The notes under the pieces: generated by a model
Databases searched by the model: none
What the model was told of the DNA's origin: nothing
The model's input: only the letters and a program-made list of their open reading frames with translations
Assembly: GCA_023259675.1 (NCBI GenBank)
Contig: JALRGT010000032.1
Coordinates: 1 to 34,054, forward strand
Origin: Flavobacterium sp.
Lineage (GTDB): Bacteria > Bacteroidota > Bacteroidia > Flavobacteriales > Flavobacteriaceae
Length of the DNA: 34,054 nucleotides
Reading direction: 5' to 3'
Shown here: in pieces, positions 23,068 through 29,983 of the stretch
How the letters are laid out: every line of letters begins with the position of its first letter
How positions within the stretch are numbered: the stretch's first letter is position 1
Position numbers and translations under genes: made by a program

Positions 23068-23823
23068 ATGAAAATAACTAAAAATATATTTTGGATTTTA
23101 TCCCTATCCGTCTTATTTCTGATTTCTTGTGATAGAAATAAGTTTTTGACCAAGCTGGTAGAAACATCGGCTGACGGGAGTGCCAAAACAACGCTTTATA
23201 CCTATAAGGGGAACGAAATCCTGTCTATTGACGGGAATGAAATCCACCATGATTTTGTGTATAACAATGGTTTGATTTCAAAAATAGTTACAACGGATAA
23301 ATTAAGTCAAAGAAAAACGACGATGGTTTATACGTATGACAAAAAAATGTTAGTTCGAGCCGAATGCCTTAATGAATATAGCATTAGTTATCTTCATAAT
23401 CAAGACGGAACAATATCCTTTGAAAAAAAAGCCCTAAATCCCGAAACGAAATTGTATCACGGCACATTGACTTTCAAGAATAATAATATAATAAAAGAAG
23501 AAAGAGTTATTGATAGTTCGGCTGCGGGTATGGTTGCCACCCATACTTTAAGTTTTGAATACGACACCAAAAAGAATCCGTTACATTCAATAATGGGTTA
23601 CGAAAAACTATTGGATCAAAGTAATTTAATTTCCTTAAATAATAGTGTAATAAGTGTTGTCACTACCACTGAGACCAAAGCAGATCAAACAATTTCATCG
23701 GCAAATTTTTATAAAAACACTTTTAAATACGATGAAAATGACTATCCTTTAGAGCGAGTTTCCGAGGCGGTTATGCCAGCTAAGGGAAAATCGTATTATT
23801 TGAAATCCGAATACTTCTACTAA
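23068..23823 (+). CDS. Lipoprotein with repeated YTYD-type strands, function unknown (paralogue 1)
   Basis: 251 residues from the ATG at 23068. This start is preferred over an upstream ATG at 22993 because it gives a proper lipoprotein signal: basic start, hydrophobic core, lipobox LISC with Cys21. The mature part is beta-rich, with repeated elements such as TTLYTYKGNEILSIDG, MVYTYDKKMLV and NTFKYDENDYPLERVSE, reminiscent of YD/RHS-like strands found in many Bacteroidota surface lipoproteins. No enzyme motif is seen. A second protein of the same type lies downstream, and a copy of the GSCFA gene start lies between them, pointing to tandem duplication. Confidence 0.75.
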   Translation: MKITKNIFWILSLSVLFLISCDRNKFLTKLVETSADGSAKTTLYTYKGNEILSIDGNEIHHDFVYNNGLISKIVTTDKLSQRKTTMVYTYDKKMLVRAECLNEYSISYLHNQDGTISFEKKALNPETKLYHGTLTFKNNNIIKEERVIDSSAAGMVATHTLSFEYDTKKNPLHSIMGYEKLLDQSNLISLNNSVISVVTTTETKADQTISSANFYKNTFKYDENDYPLERVSEAVMPAKGKSYYLKSEYFY

Positions 23824-23852
23824 AAATAAGCCTTTCATAACAAGCCTCAAAC

Positions 23853-23900
23853 ATGCAATTCAGAACCCCAATTCCTATTTCTAAAAAGGAATATGTTTGA
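23853..23900 (+). pseudogene. Copy of the GSCFA gene's 5' end, 15 codons then stop
   Basis: ATG at 23853 reads MQFRTPIPISKKEYV-stop. The intact GSCFA gene at 25001 begins MQFRTSISIPKSNYPIDY, and the DNA is alike over about 40 bp including the start codon. The copy sits after lipoprotein 1 just as the real GSCFA gene sits after lipoprotein 2. It is best read as the end of a duplicated segment. Confidence 0.75.
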
Positions 23901-23996
23901 GTTGTTGTTTTTAAAATAACGGAAAATAAATTAAATTGATGTTTCTTTTTTTTGTACTTTAATGGGGTTTAAATGTTGATTAACATTCTACTAAAA

Positions 23997-24734
23997 ATGA
24001 AAAAAATACTTTACATATTTAGTGCTTCTTTGTTGGTATTTATTTCTTGTTCAAAAGGGGATAATCCAAGTGAAACAATAAACCAAAATTTAATTTTGCC
24101 CAAAAAGATTGCCGTTGTTTTTCAAAACGAATCTATTTTGACTTATAATGGGAATAAAATTGTTCAATCTGTTTCTGGAATCTACAAAACTGTTTATACC
24201 TATTCGGGTGATTTAATCACAAAACAAGAGAAGTTTGCAGGAAATGAAATAGACTATCAGGAGGAGTATAGTTATGAGAATGACAAATTAAAAATGATTC
24301 TTATTACTGGGGTCTCTGGTGACCAAACATTTAAAAGGAAAAAGGTTTATATCCATAATTCAAACGGTACGGTGGATTATATATATTATAACATAAACCT
24401 TACTACGGGAGTTGAAACCTTGGGAGATTCTGGAGAACTCACTATTTTAAACGGAAATATTGTTAAGATAGAAGAAGGGACAACATTTTTAAGTACAATT
24501 GAATATGACAATAAAAACAATGTGACTAAAAATATATTAGGATTTGATAAATTAATGAAAGAGGAATTATCCGCAAATAATATTATGAAAAATACCTATG
24601 TATTTAATGGAGGTGTTAATCCAACTGTTAATATTTATCAATATGATTATAATGCTAAAGGTTATCCCATTGAACAAAGAATTTTTTATGACGGAAGCGG
24701 AACTGTAAGTCAAACAACACGATTTACGTATTGA
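23997..24734 (+). CDS. Lipoprotein with repeated YTYD-type strands, function unknown (paralogue 2)
   Basis: 245 residues from the ATG at 23997, chosen over the ATG at 23973 because it yields a compact lipoprotein signal (MKKILYIF, lipobox FISC, Cys18). The mature protein repeats beta-strand motifs (SILTYNGNKIVQSVSG, KTVYTYSGDLITKQ, QYDYNAKGYPIEQ) and resembles the preceding lipoprotein in size, layout and C-terminal ending, though residue identity is modest. No catalytic motif is seen. It is probably surface or periplasmic and outer-membrane anchored. A long inverted repeat follows at 24763-24802. Confidence 0.75.
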   Translation: MKKILYIFSASLLVFISCSKGDNPSETINQNLILPKKIAVVFQNESILTYNGNKIVQSVSGIYKTVYTYSGDLITKQEKFAGNEIDYQEEYSYENDKLKMILITGVSGDQTFKRKKVYIHNSNGTVDYIYYNINLTTGVETLGDSGELTILNGNIVKIEEGTTFLSTIEYDNKNNVTKNILGFDKLMKEELSANNIMKNTYVFNGGVNPTVNIYQYDYNAKGYPIEQRIFYDGSGTVSQTTRFTY

Positions 24735-24762
24735 AATTTTATTAAAAACTATTCTCGATACA

Positions 24763-24802
24763 TTTTTTGTGTAGTCCCAAAGTGTTGGGACTACACAAAA
24801 AA
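24763..24802. repeat. Perfect 17-bp inverted repeat
   Basis: 24763-24779 and 24786-24802 are exact inverse complements around a 6-nt loop. T runs flank it on the 5' side and A runs on the 3' side in both orientations, so it lacks the U-tract of an intrinsic terminator. It lies 28 bp after lipoprotein 2. It may still stall transcription or be a repeat element. The remaining gap to 25000 shows nothing else. Confidence 0.6.
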
Positions 24803-25000
24803 ACACTTAAATTGACGTTTTTAATAATTATACCCAACGGGCTAATTTTATTTGTACCCAAATAGCCATTTTTAAAATGATTGTTTGGTTTTTTGTTTTA
24901 AATAAGAGGTAGAAATGTTTTTTTAATTTGTGAATTGAAAACTAGCAAATTCTTTTGAGTATGTCTTAATTATGAACTAAATTCGTGAAAATAAAAATAA

Positions 25001-25951
25001 ATGCAATTCAGAACCTCAATTTCCATTCCTAAAAGTAATTATCCCATAGATTACAATTCGAAAGTGATGTCTTTAGGTTCTTGTTTTGCAGTGAATATTG
25101 GTAGTAAATTCGATTATTATAAATTTCAGAATACTACAAATCCGTTTGGGATTATATTCAATCCCGTTTCATTGGAAAAAATCATTCAAAGAGGGATTCA
25201 AAAAGACTATTTTACAGAAAAAGATATTTTTTTTCACAATGATTTATGGCATTGTTTTGAAGTACATTCGGAACTGTCTAATCCCAATAAAGAGCATTTT
25301 CTACAAAGGTTAAATCAATTGGTCGATGCGACACAGCAACACATCTGCACCGCAACGCATTGTATCATTACCTACGGAACTTCTTGGGTGTATCGCAATA
25401 TAGAAAGCAACACTATTGTGGCCAATTGCCATAAAGTACCCCAAAAACAGTTTACAAAAGAATTGCTCTCGGTTGAAACCTTAGAAAAATCGATTCAAAA
25501 TACGATTGCACTCATTCAAAAAGTAAATCCAAAAGCGCATTTTATTTTTACCGTTTCGCCTGTACGGCACATCAAAGATGGTTTTGTAGAAAACCAAATC
25601 AGCAAGGCGCATCTCATTACCGCAATTCACTCAATTGATAAGGCTCAACTCCTAACGCCTAACTACTTTCCGAGTTACGAAATCATGATGGATGAACTTC
25701 GAGATTATCGTTTTTATGCCGAGGATATGTTGCATCCCAATTCCACTGCAATAGCTTACATTTGGCAACGTTTCAAAGAAACGACTATTAATGAAACCGC
25801 TATTGCCACAATGGACAAGGTAGATTCCATCCAGAAAAGTTTGGCACACAAACCGTTTAATCCCCATTCCGATAGTCATCAGAAATTTGAAGCCAATCGG
25901 TCTAAAAAAATAGCCGATTTAATTTCGGAATATCCTTTTATGCGGTTTTAA
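25001..25951 (+). CDS. GSCFA-domain protein
   Basis: 316 residues with the family signature near the N-terminus: MSLGSCFAVNIGSKF (about 23-37), then NPFGIIFNP (47-55). Later blocks include TYGTSWVYRN, FTVSPVRHIKDG and YFPSYEIMMDELRDYRFYAEDMLHPN. The GSCFA family is common in Bacteroidota and is related to SGNH/GDSL hydrolases, with the GS-containing motif as nucleophile region and the late DMLHP as the Asp-His block; the substrate is not known. There is no signal peptide. A short copy of this gene's start lies upstream at 23853-23900. Confidence 0.92.
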   Translation: MQFRTSISIPKSNYPIDYNSKVMSLGSCFAVNIGSKFDYYKFQNTTNPFGIIFNPVSLEKIIQRGIQKDYFTEKDIFFHNDLWHCFEVHSELSNPNKEHFLQRLNQLVDATQQHICTATHCIITYGTSWVYRNIESNTIVANCHKVPQKQFTKELLSVETLEKSIQNTIALIQKVNPKAHFIFTVSPVRHIKDGFVENQISKAHLITAIHSIDKAQLLTPNYFPSYEIMMDELRDYRFYAEDMLHPNSTAIAYIWQRFKETTINETAIATMDKVDSIQKSLAHKPFNPHSDSHQKFEANRSKKIADLISEYPFMRF

Positions 25952-26002
25952 AATAAAACTTAATTTTTAAATTTACGAATAATTCACTGTGCAAATTTAA
26001 AG

Positions 26003-26028
26003 GCTCCCGCGAGCGTCTCGCTCGTGGC
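26003..26028 (+). repeat. REP hairpin, left of the transposase
   Basis: 26-bp GC-rich unit: common arms GCTCCCGCGAGC and GCTCGTGGC around the centre GTCTC. The core hairpin is CGAGCG-TCT-CGCTCG. The reverse-oriented partner is at 26641-26666. Confidence 0.8.
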
Positions 26029-26034
26029 TACAAT

Positions 26035-26583
26035 CTAATTTATATCTATTTCTAAAATAGTATGATCATTATTGCCATAATTTCGGGCACTGCTAAACTT
26101 CCAGTCAATTGGGTCGATGACAAATCCTGTTTCTACAGGATTATTGTGAATATAGTTCAGTTTTTGTTCAAATACTTTCAATGACCAGATTTCAATAGGA
26201 TTGTTGTTTTGTTGCCAGAACTGTCTCTGTTTTACATTGCTGTTTTTCTTCCCAGCTCTTTCAAACATCCAAAGCATCCATTCTTTTCTGCTTTCTTGCG
26301 GATTCTCTTCAATTACTTTTAATAGTTTTCGTGATGTAAATCCCTTGAAATCTCGAATCAGTCCTGATGGATCTCCAAAAGAAGAGCGAAAAATTAAATG
26401 AACATGGCTTGGCATAATGCAGTAACCATAAAGTTCCATTCCTTTGTTTTTTCTACAATAATCTAAAGATTCTGTTATAGTCGAGAAATAAATATCTCTT
26501 GTGAAAACATCAATCCAATTTACCGTTGCAAATGAAACAAAATAAGCTCCGTTTTTCTCGCAAAATTTATAATTCCTGCTCAT
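26035..26583 (-). CDS. REP-associated tyrosine transposase (RAYT, Y1 HUH family)
   Basis: 182 residues. The HUH motif is visible as PSHVHLIF (His60, His62), and the candidate nucleophile is Tyr144 in KLNYIHNNPVETG. The typical end WKFSSARNY follows. Both catalytic elements are intact. RAYTs are domesticated single-copy relatives of IS200/IS605 transposases; they cut single-stranded DNA at REP hairpins and are thought to spread or maintain them. Two REP units in opposite orientation flank this gene, 6 bp after its stop codon and 57 bp before its start, which is the expected arrangement. It is not an IS with its own ends. Confidence 0.93.
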   Translation of the reverse strand: MSRNYKFCEKNGAYFVSFATVNWIDVFTRDIYFSTITESLDYCRKNKGMELYGYCIMPSHVHLIFRSSFGDPSGLIRDFKGFTSRKLLKVIEENPQESRKEWMLWMFERAGKKNSNVKQRQFWQQNNNPIEIWSLKVFEQKLNYIHNNPVETGFVIDPIDWKFSSARNYGNNDHTILEIDIN

Positions 26584-26640
26584 TTTTTTAATTTATAAAA
26601 ACACTGTTTTATTACTTTTTTGCTCTTTCTTTTGTTTGCG

Positions 26641-26666
26641 GCCACGAGCTGGAAGCTCGCGGGAGC
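26641..26666 (-). repeat. REP hairpin, right of the transposase, inverted
   Basis: Reverse complement of the unit at 26003-26028 with the same 12-bp and 9-bp arms and a different 5-bp centre (TTCCA). The core hairpin becomes CGAGCT-TCC-AGCTCG, so the closing base pair changed on both sides and pairing is kept. Confidence 0.8.
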
Positions 26667-26763
26667 AGTGATTAAGTATTGTTAATGCTAAGATACCCAA
26701 TTAAAGAAAAAGATTACAGCGAAGTTATCAACATAAAAAAAAGGAAACTATCCCACCAATAAA

Positions 26764-26789
26764 AAAACCGCAACATTGCTGCTGCGGTT
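26764..26789 (-). terminator. Terminator of the truncated haemoglobin gene
   Basis: Stem 26764-26771 with 26782-26789, 8 bp. On the minus strand it is followed by a T-tract. It lies 22 bp after the globin stop codon. Confidence 0.8.
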
Positions 26790-26811
26790 TAGGGGTTTAG
26801 GAGCTAAAAGT

Positions 26812-27195
26812 TTAATTCCGTTCGGCATTCCTGAAATACTCAATTTTATAATTGAACATTTCGGCCATATTCTTGGCGCGAAGTTTCGCTTCTTCTGCCA
26901 ACTTACCTGCAAAAAGTTCGTCAACGGTTGCCGTGAAAATACCCATCCAACGTTCAAAGTGTTCTTTGCCTACCGGAAGTTGTTTGTGAGGTGGAAACGG
27001 ACTTCCCGAATAGGTGTGTTCTTCCAATAAAATCGTTTGCCAGAAACGGTACATTTTTTCCAGATGTTCCGGCCAACGATTCCCCATTTTCTCATTAAAA
27101 ATAGGTCCGAGAACTTCGTCTTTTTGTATTTTATCATAAAAAGTATCCACTAAAAGCTTAATATCGGTAAGGGTGGTAATATCTTGGAGTGTCAT
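26812..27195 (-). CDS. Group III truncated haemoglobin
   Basis: 127 residues from the ATG at 27195-27193. The frame extends nine codons further to a TTG, but that TTG overlaps a promoter-like box, so the ATG is preferred. Globin features are TFYDKIQKDEVLGPIF, KMYRFWQTILL, GSPFPPHKQLPVGKEHFERWMGIF (containing the proximal His region) and the C-terminal AKNMAEMF. This pattern fits group III (trHbP) proteins, which bind haem and are linked to low-oxygen or NO/peroxide chemistry; the physiological role is uncertain. It follows ilvA by 40 bp and may be co-transcribed or use its own promoter at 27220-27227. Confidence 0.9.
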   Translation of the reverse strand: MTLQDITTLTDIKLLVDTFYDKIQKDEVLGPIFNEKMGNRWPEHLEKMYRFWQTILLEEHTYSGSPFPPHKQLPVGKEHFERWMGIFTATVDELFAGKLAEEAKLRAKNMAEMFNYKIEYFRNAERN

Positions 27196-27219
27196 GAATT
27201 TTGTTTTAATTTGATGGTG

Positions 27220-27227
27220 CAAAAATA
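27220..27227 (-). promoter_or_regulatory. -7 box ahead of the truncated haemoglobin gene
   Basis: TATTTTTG on the minus strand, an exact TAnnTTTG, 25 bp before the chosen ATG and between the ilvA stop and the globin start. No TTG is seen at the usual -33 distance. Confidence 0.35.
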
Positions 27228-27235
27228 GTTAATTT

Positions 27236-28480
27236 TTACCCGATGAGTTGGGTATACAGAGCCGGATTTTCATTGAGATATTCAAATTGAAATCCTTTGG
27301 CAATCATATTCCTTTTAATAGACTTGATGTCTTTTTTCTTTTTCAGCTCTAAACCTACGACAACCGTGCCCACTTCACGATTGGTTTTCTTATTGTATTG
27401 AAAATAGGTGATGTCATCATCAGGTCCCAAAATATCATTGACAAATTCTTTCAAAGCACCGGGACGTTGCGGAAACTGAATCAAGAAGTAATGCATCAAG
27501 CCTTCATACAACAACGAACGTTCTTTAATTTCGGCAGTGCGCTCAATGTCATTGTTACTCCCACTGACCACACAAACGACATTCTTGCCAACGATTTGGT
27601 CTTTATAAAAATCTAAGGCAGAAATGCTCAAAGCACCTGCCGGTTCCACGACCATAGCTTCTTCGTTGTACAGACGTAAAATGGTGGTACACACTTTTCC
27701 TTCGGGAACTAAGATGATATCGTCTAAATTGTTTTTACAAATGTCAAACGTGAGTTTTCCCACCTGTTTGACCGCAGCGCCATCCACAAATTTATCGATG
27801 GTTTTTAAAGCGACATTCGTGCCTTCGTCAATCGCGGTTTTCATCGAAGGGGCACCCAATGGTTCTGCACCAATGATTTTGGTATTCGGACTCAGTTTTT
27901 TGAAAACAGTTATTATACCAGATGCCAATCCGCCACCACCTATCGGAATAAAAATGTAATCAATGGGGTGCTTAAAAGCTTCCAATATTTCTAAACCTAC
28001 CGTTCCTTGTCCCGCAATCACTTTGATGTCATCAAAAGGATGAATAAAAGTCTTGTGGTTCTGGGTCGAATCCTTCATGGCTGCGGCAAAAGCATCATCA
28101 AAAGTATCCCCAATGAGGACAATCTCAACGTATGATTTTCCGAAGAGTTGCACTTGTTTTATTTTTTGTTTTGGAGTGGTAACCGGCATGTAAATTTTGC
28201 CTTTTATTTTCAACAAATTACAGGAATAGGCAACACCTTGCGCATGATTTCCTGCGCTGGCACAAATAATTTCGTTTGTTTTTTCGCTGTCTGTCAGGGT
28301 ACTAATTTTGTTGTAGGCGCCCCTGATTTTATAGGATCGAACGATTTGTAAATCTTCTCTCTTTAATAATATCGTCGCTTTAAATTCCTCCGATAAATTC
28401 ATGTTTTGCATCAAAGGTGTTTTAGGGACCACAACACTCAATTGTTCTTTGGCGGCTATTATTTCACTGAATAAATCCAT
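27236..28480 (-). CDS. ilvA: Threonine dehydratase (threonine ammonia-lyase), biosynthetic
   Basis: 414 residues. A fold-type II PLP domain has the Schiff-base lysine in SYKIRGAYNK (Lys51), the Ser/Asn loop SAGNHAQGVA and the phosphate-binding glycines GGGGLASG. A single C-terminal ACT-like regulatory domain (about 325-414, FPQRPGALKEF) is typical of the shorter isoleucine-controlled enzymes. It converts threonine to 2-oxobutanoate, the committed step to isoleucine. A leader peptide rich in isoleucine codons and a terminator lie directly upstream, so transcription is probably controlled by attenuation in addition to allosteric inhibition. The globin gene follows by 40 bp. Confidence 0.96.
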   Translation of the reverse strand: MDLFSEIIAAKEQLSVVVPKTPLMQNMNLSEEFKATILLKREDLQIVRSYKIRGAYNKISTLTDSEKTNEIICASAGNHAQGVAYSCNLLKIKGKIYMPVTTPKQKIKQVQLFGKSYVEIVLIGDTFDDAFAAAMKDSTQNHKTFIHPFDDIKVIAGQGTVGLEILEAFKHPIDYIFIPIGGGGLASGIITVFKKLSPNTKIIGAEPLGAPSMKTAIDEGTNVALKTIDKFVDGAAVKQVGKLTFDICKNNLDDIILVPEGKVCTTILRLYNEEAMVVEPAGALSISALDFYKDQIVGKNVVCVVSGSNNDIERTAEIKERSLLYEGLMHYFLIQFPQRPGALKEFVNDILGPDDDITYFQYNKKTNREVGTVVVGLELKKKKDIKSIKRNMIAKGFQFEYLNENPALYTQLIG

Positions 28481-28497
28481 AAAGTTGGTTTTAATAT

Positions 28498-28536
28498 AAA
28501 AAAACCTCCCAATAGTGGGAGGCTTTATAAATTGGG
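28498..28536 (-). promoter_or_regulatory. Attenuator of ilvA: terminator and competing antiterminator
   Basis: On the minus strand, CCTCCCA and TGGGAGG (28516-28522 with 28505-28511) form a terminator stem with a 4-nt loop and seven T, ending 18 bp before the ilvA start codon. CCCAAT just upstream (28536-28531) can pair instead with ATTGGG in the terminator (28513-28508), giving a possible antiterminator. The leader-peptide stop codon is 13 bp upstream of that segment, so ribosome position could decide between the structures. The exact pairing choice is inference. Confidence 0.75.
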
Positions 28537-28548
28537 TATATCGAATAC

Positions 28549-28626
28549 TTATTTACATAACACCTCACCATTATTGGCAATAACAATAATGTCAGTTCTA
28601 ATGCTAATGTTGCTGAAGCTTTTCAT
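28549..28626 (-). CDS. ilvA leader peptide (25 residues, rich in branched-chain codons)
   Basis: The short frame starts at ATG 28626 and ends at TAA 28549. It reads MKSFSNISIRTDIIVIAN and continues to NGEVLCK. Five isoleucine codons, all ATT, fall within ten codons, and a threonine, two valines and one leucine are also present. It is followed by the attenuator hairpin and then ilvA. This is the classical layout of amino-acid-biosynthesis attenuation, where ribosome stalling at scarce Ile-tRNA prevents the terminator from forming. The frame is too short for coding statistics; its composition and placement are the evidence. Confidence 0.78.
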   Translation of the reverse strand: MKSFSNISIRTDIIVIANNGEVLCK

Positions 28627-28701
28627 TTGTAATTGTAAAAATAAGGATAAAATCATTTTGTTATAAGCCAAGACTGTAATTAATTAAATGAGCCAAAAGC
28701 T

Positions 28702-29241
28702 TTATTTTGTTGCAGCAGACGGCGGGTATTGAGCCAAAATTTTAGCCACAAATTCGTTGATTTGATTTTCTTTTTCTTTTCGGTTTTCAGTCAAATCTCC
28801 AACGCCTTCCCCTTCCCAAATCAATTCTTTTTTCTTGGCATCGATTAAATCAATGTATAAAGTGCCTTCGGTGGATGAAGTCACATAAGTACGACCTCCC
28901 CAAAAATAAGGATTCCATCCCCATCCCCAACCGTAACCCCATCCGGCATTAAATTGGTCAACATTCAATTGTTCTCTCTCTTTCGTTTGAAAATTGATTA
29001 GTAAATCAGGATTGTCACTTTTGGTCATTCCTTTTTTGGTCATTTCGGTTTCAATGGCACGAAGAATTCTTTTTTTGTCTAACTCTGAAATTTGAACTTT
29101 ATCGATTCCTCTCTTGTGAAAGGCGTAAGTTTTATATTGACTGAAATCTATATTTTTATCAAAATCAGAATACACTCTTACAGCGCTACAGGAAGCAACC
29201 AGAAAAAGTAATAAAACGGGAAAAAATTTAAAGACTTTCAT
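28702..29241 (-). CDS. DUF4136 lipoprotein
   Basis: 179 residues. Lipoprotein signal with lipobox VASC and Cys18 (MKVFKFFPVLLLFLVASC). The mature part matches the DUF4136 pattern: VYSDFDKNIDFSQYKTYAF at the N-terminus, a middle DNPDLLINFQ, and near the end GTLYIDLIDAKKKELIWEGEGVG. A Gly/Trp/Tyr-rich loop (GWGYGWGWGWNPYFWGG, about 100-116) is common in this family. The function is unknown; it is expected at the outer or inner membrane facing the periplasm. It is transcribed on its own, with 75 bp to the ilvA leader region and 126 bp to the DUF5522 gene. Confidence 0.9.
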   Translation of the reverse strand: MKVFKFFPVLLLFLVASCSAVRVYSDFDKNIDFSQYKTYAFHKRGIDKVQISELDKKRILRAIETEMTKKGMTKSDNPDLLINFQTKEREQLNVDQFNAGWGYGWGWGWNPYFWGGRTYVTSSTEGTLYIDLIDAKKKELIWEGEGVGDLTENRKEKENQINEFVAKILAQYPPSAATK

Positions 29242-29367
29242 AATGCAGGTATTAGGTTATATTTAAAAATAATTTCATTTTAAAATACTGATAATTAAAT
29301 TTTTAATTCAGAATTAATTCCTCAAAAATCATACCGTTTAGAACTGGAATTTTGTAAGAAACAAGTG

Positions 29368-29550
29368 TTACCGTTGTTTTTTTATAGTACCTGTTTTTTT
29401 ATCAAATCCATAGGGACAATGGCGACACCCGCTTTTACAACAATAGCCCCTTTTTAAATGGTGTTTTTCGGTAAAACATTTATAACCTTCGGGTGTATAA
29501 TAGAAATCTTCGCCTTCTATTAATTTATTTTCATTATTTTGTTCAATCAT
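29368..29550 (-). CDS. DUF5522 small cysteine-rich protein
   Basis: 60 residues, with the family's compact motif YYTPEGYKCFTEKHHLKRG followed by the cluster CCKSGCRHCPYG (Cys37-Cys45). The CC-x3-C-x2-C spacing suggests binding of a zinc ion or iron-sulfur centre; the metal is not known. The ATG at 29550 fits the usual short acidic start. Homologues are small stand-alone proteins in Bacteroidota and as a tail in some eukaryotes. The gene overlaps no other real gene; the small HEXXH gene starts 90 bp away on the opposite strand. Confidence 0.85.
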   Translation of the reverse strand: MIEQNNENKLIEGEDFYYTPEGYKCFTEKHHLKRGYCCKSGCRHCPYGFDKKTGTIKKQR

Positions 29551-29586
29551 ATAGCGTCTTTATCACTTTAAAGGCTTGGTTTTCTT

Positions 29587-29594
29587 TATTTTTG
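29587..29594 (+). promoter_or_regulatory. -7 box ahead of the HEXXH gene
   Basis: TATTTTTG, an exact TAnnTTTG, 46 bp before the ATG at 29640. No clear -33 TTG at 17-23 bp. It would drive the HEXXH protein and possibly the PLP enzyme and glucosaminidase that follow closely. Confidence 0.4.
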
Positions 29595-29639
29595 TGGTGC
29601 AAAACCATTATCTATACAAATTTAGCTGTTTTACAACGA

Positions 29640-29981
29640 ATGTTTCTAGTAGTTAGCAAATATTTAATACCGAAAGGCTACCGCGGAATGGCTGTTTTTC
29701 CTTTTGTCTTGGTGAAATTTGCCACAGATAAGGGAAGCCCTGTTTTTATCAATCATGAAAGAATTCATTTGAGACAACAATTGGAATTATTGGTTATCCC
29801 TTTTTTTATTTGGTATGCAGTGGAATATTTTTTTCGGTTGGTGCAATATAAAAAAAGGCATTTAGCCTATAGAAATATCAGTTTTGAACGGGAGGCTTAC
29901 GCCAATGAATTTCAACTAGATTATCTGAAAAACAGATCGCTTTTTAGGTTTTTAAAATATGTAAAGTCAACAAAAAAATAA
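29640..29981 (+). CDS. Small membrane-associated HEXXH protein, putative metallopeptidase
   Basis: 113 residues from the ATG at 29640; the open frame extends further upstream, but those residues are unlike a protein start and overlap the divergent gene region. The motif HERIH (residues 39-43) fits the zinc-binding HEXXH. It is followed by a membrane-like segment (LVIPFFIWYAVEYFF, about 51-65) and then FEREAYANE (82-90), which could supply a third ligand. The arrangement suggests a minimal membrane-bound zinc peptidase, but no characterised family comes to mind. It lies 2 bp before the PLP enzyme, so translation is probably coupled. Confidence 0.75.
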   Translation: MFLVVSKYLIPKGYRGMAVFPFVLVKFATDKGSPVFINHERIHLRQQLELLVIPFFIWYAVEYFFRLVQYKKRHLAYRNISFEREAYANEFQLDYLKNRSLFRFLKYVKSTKK

Positions 29982-29983
29982 TT

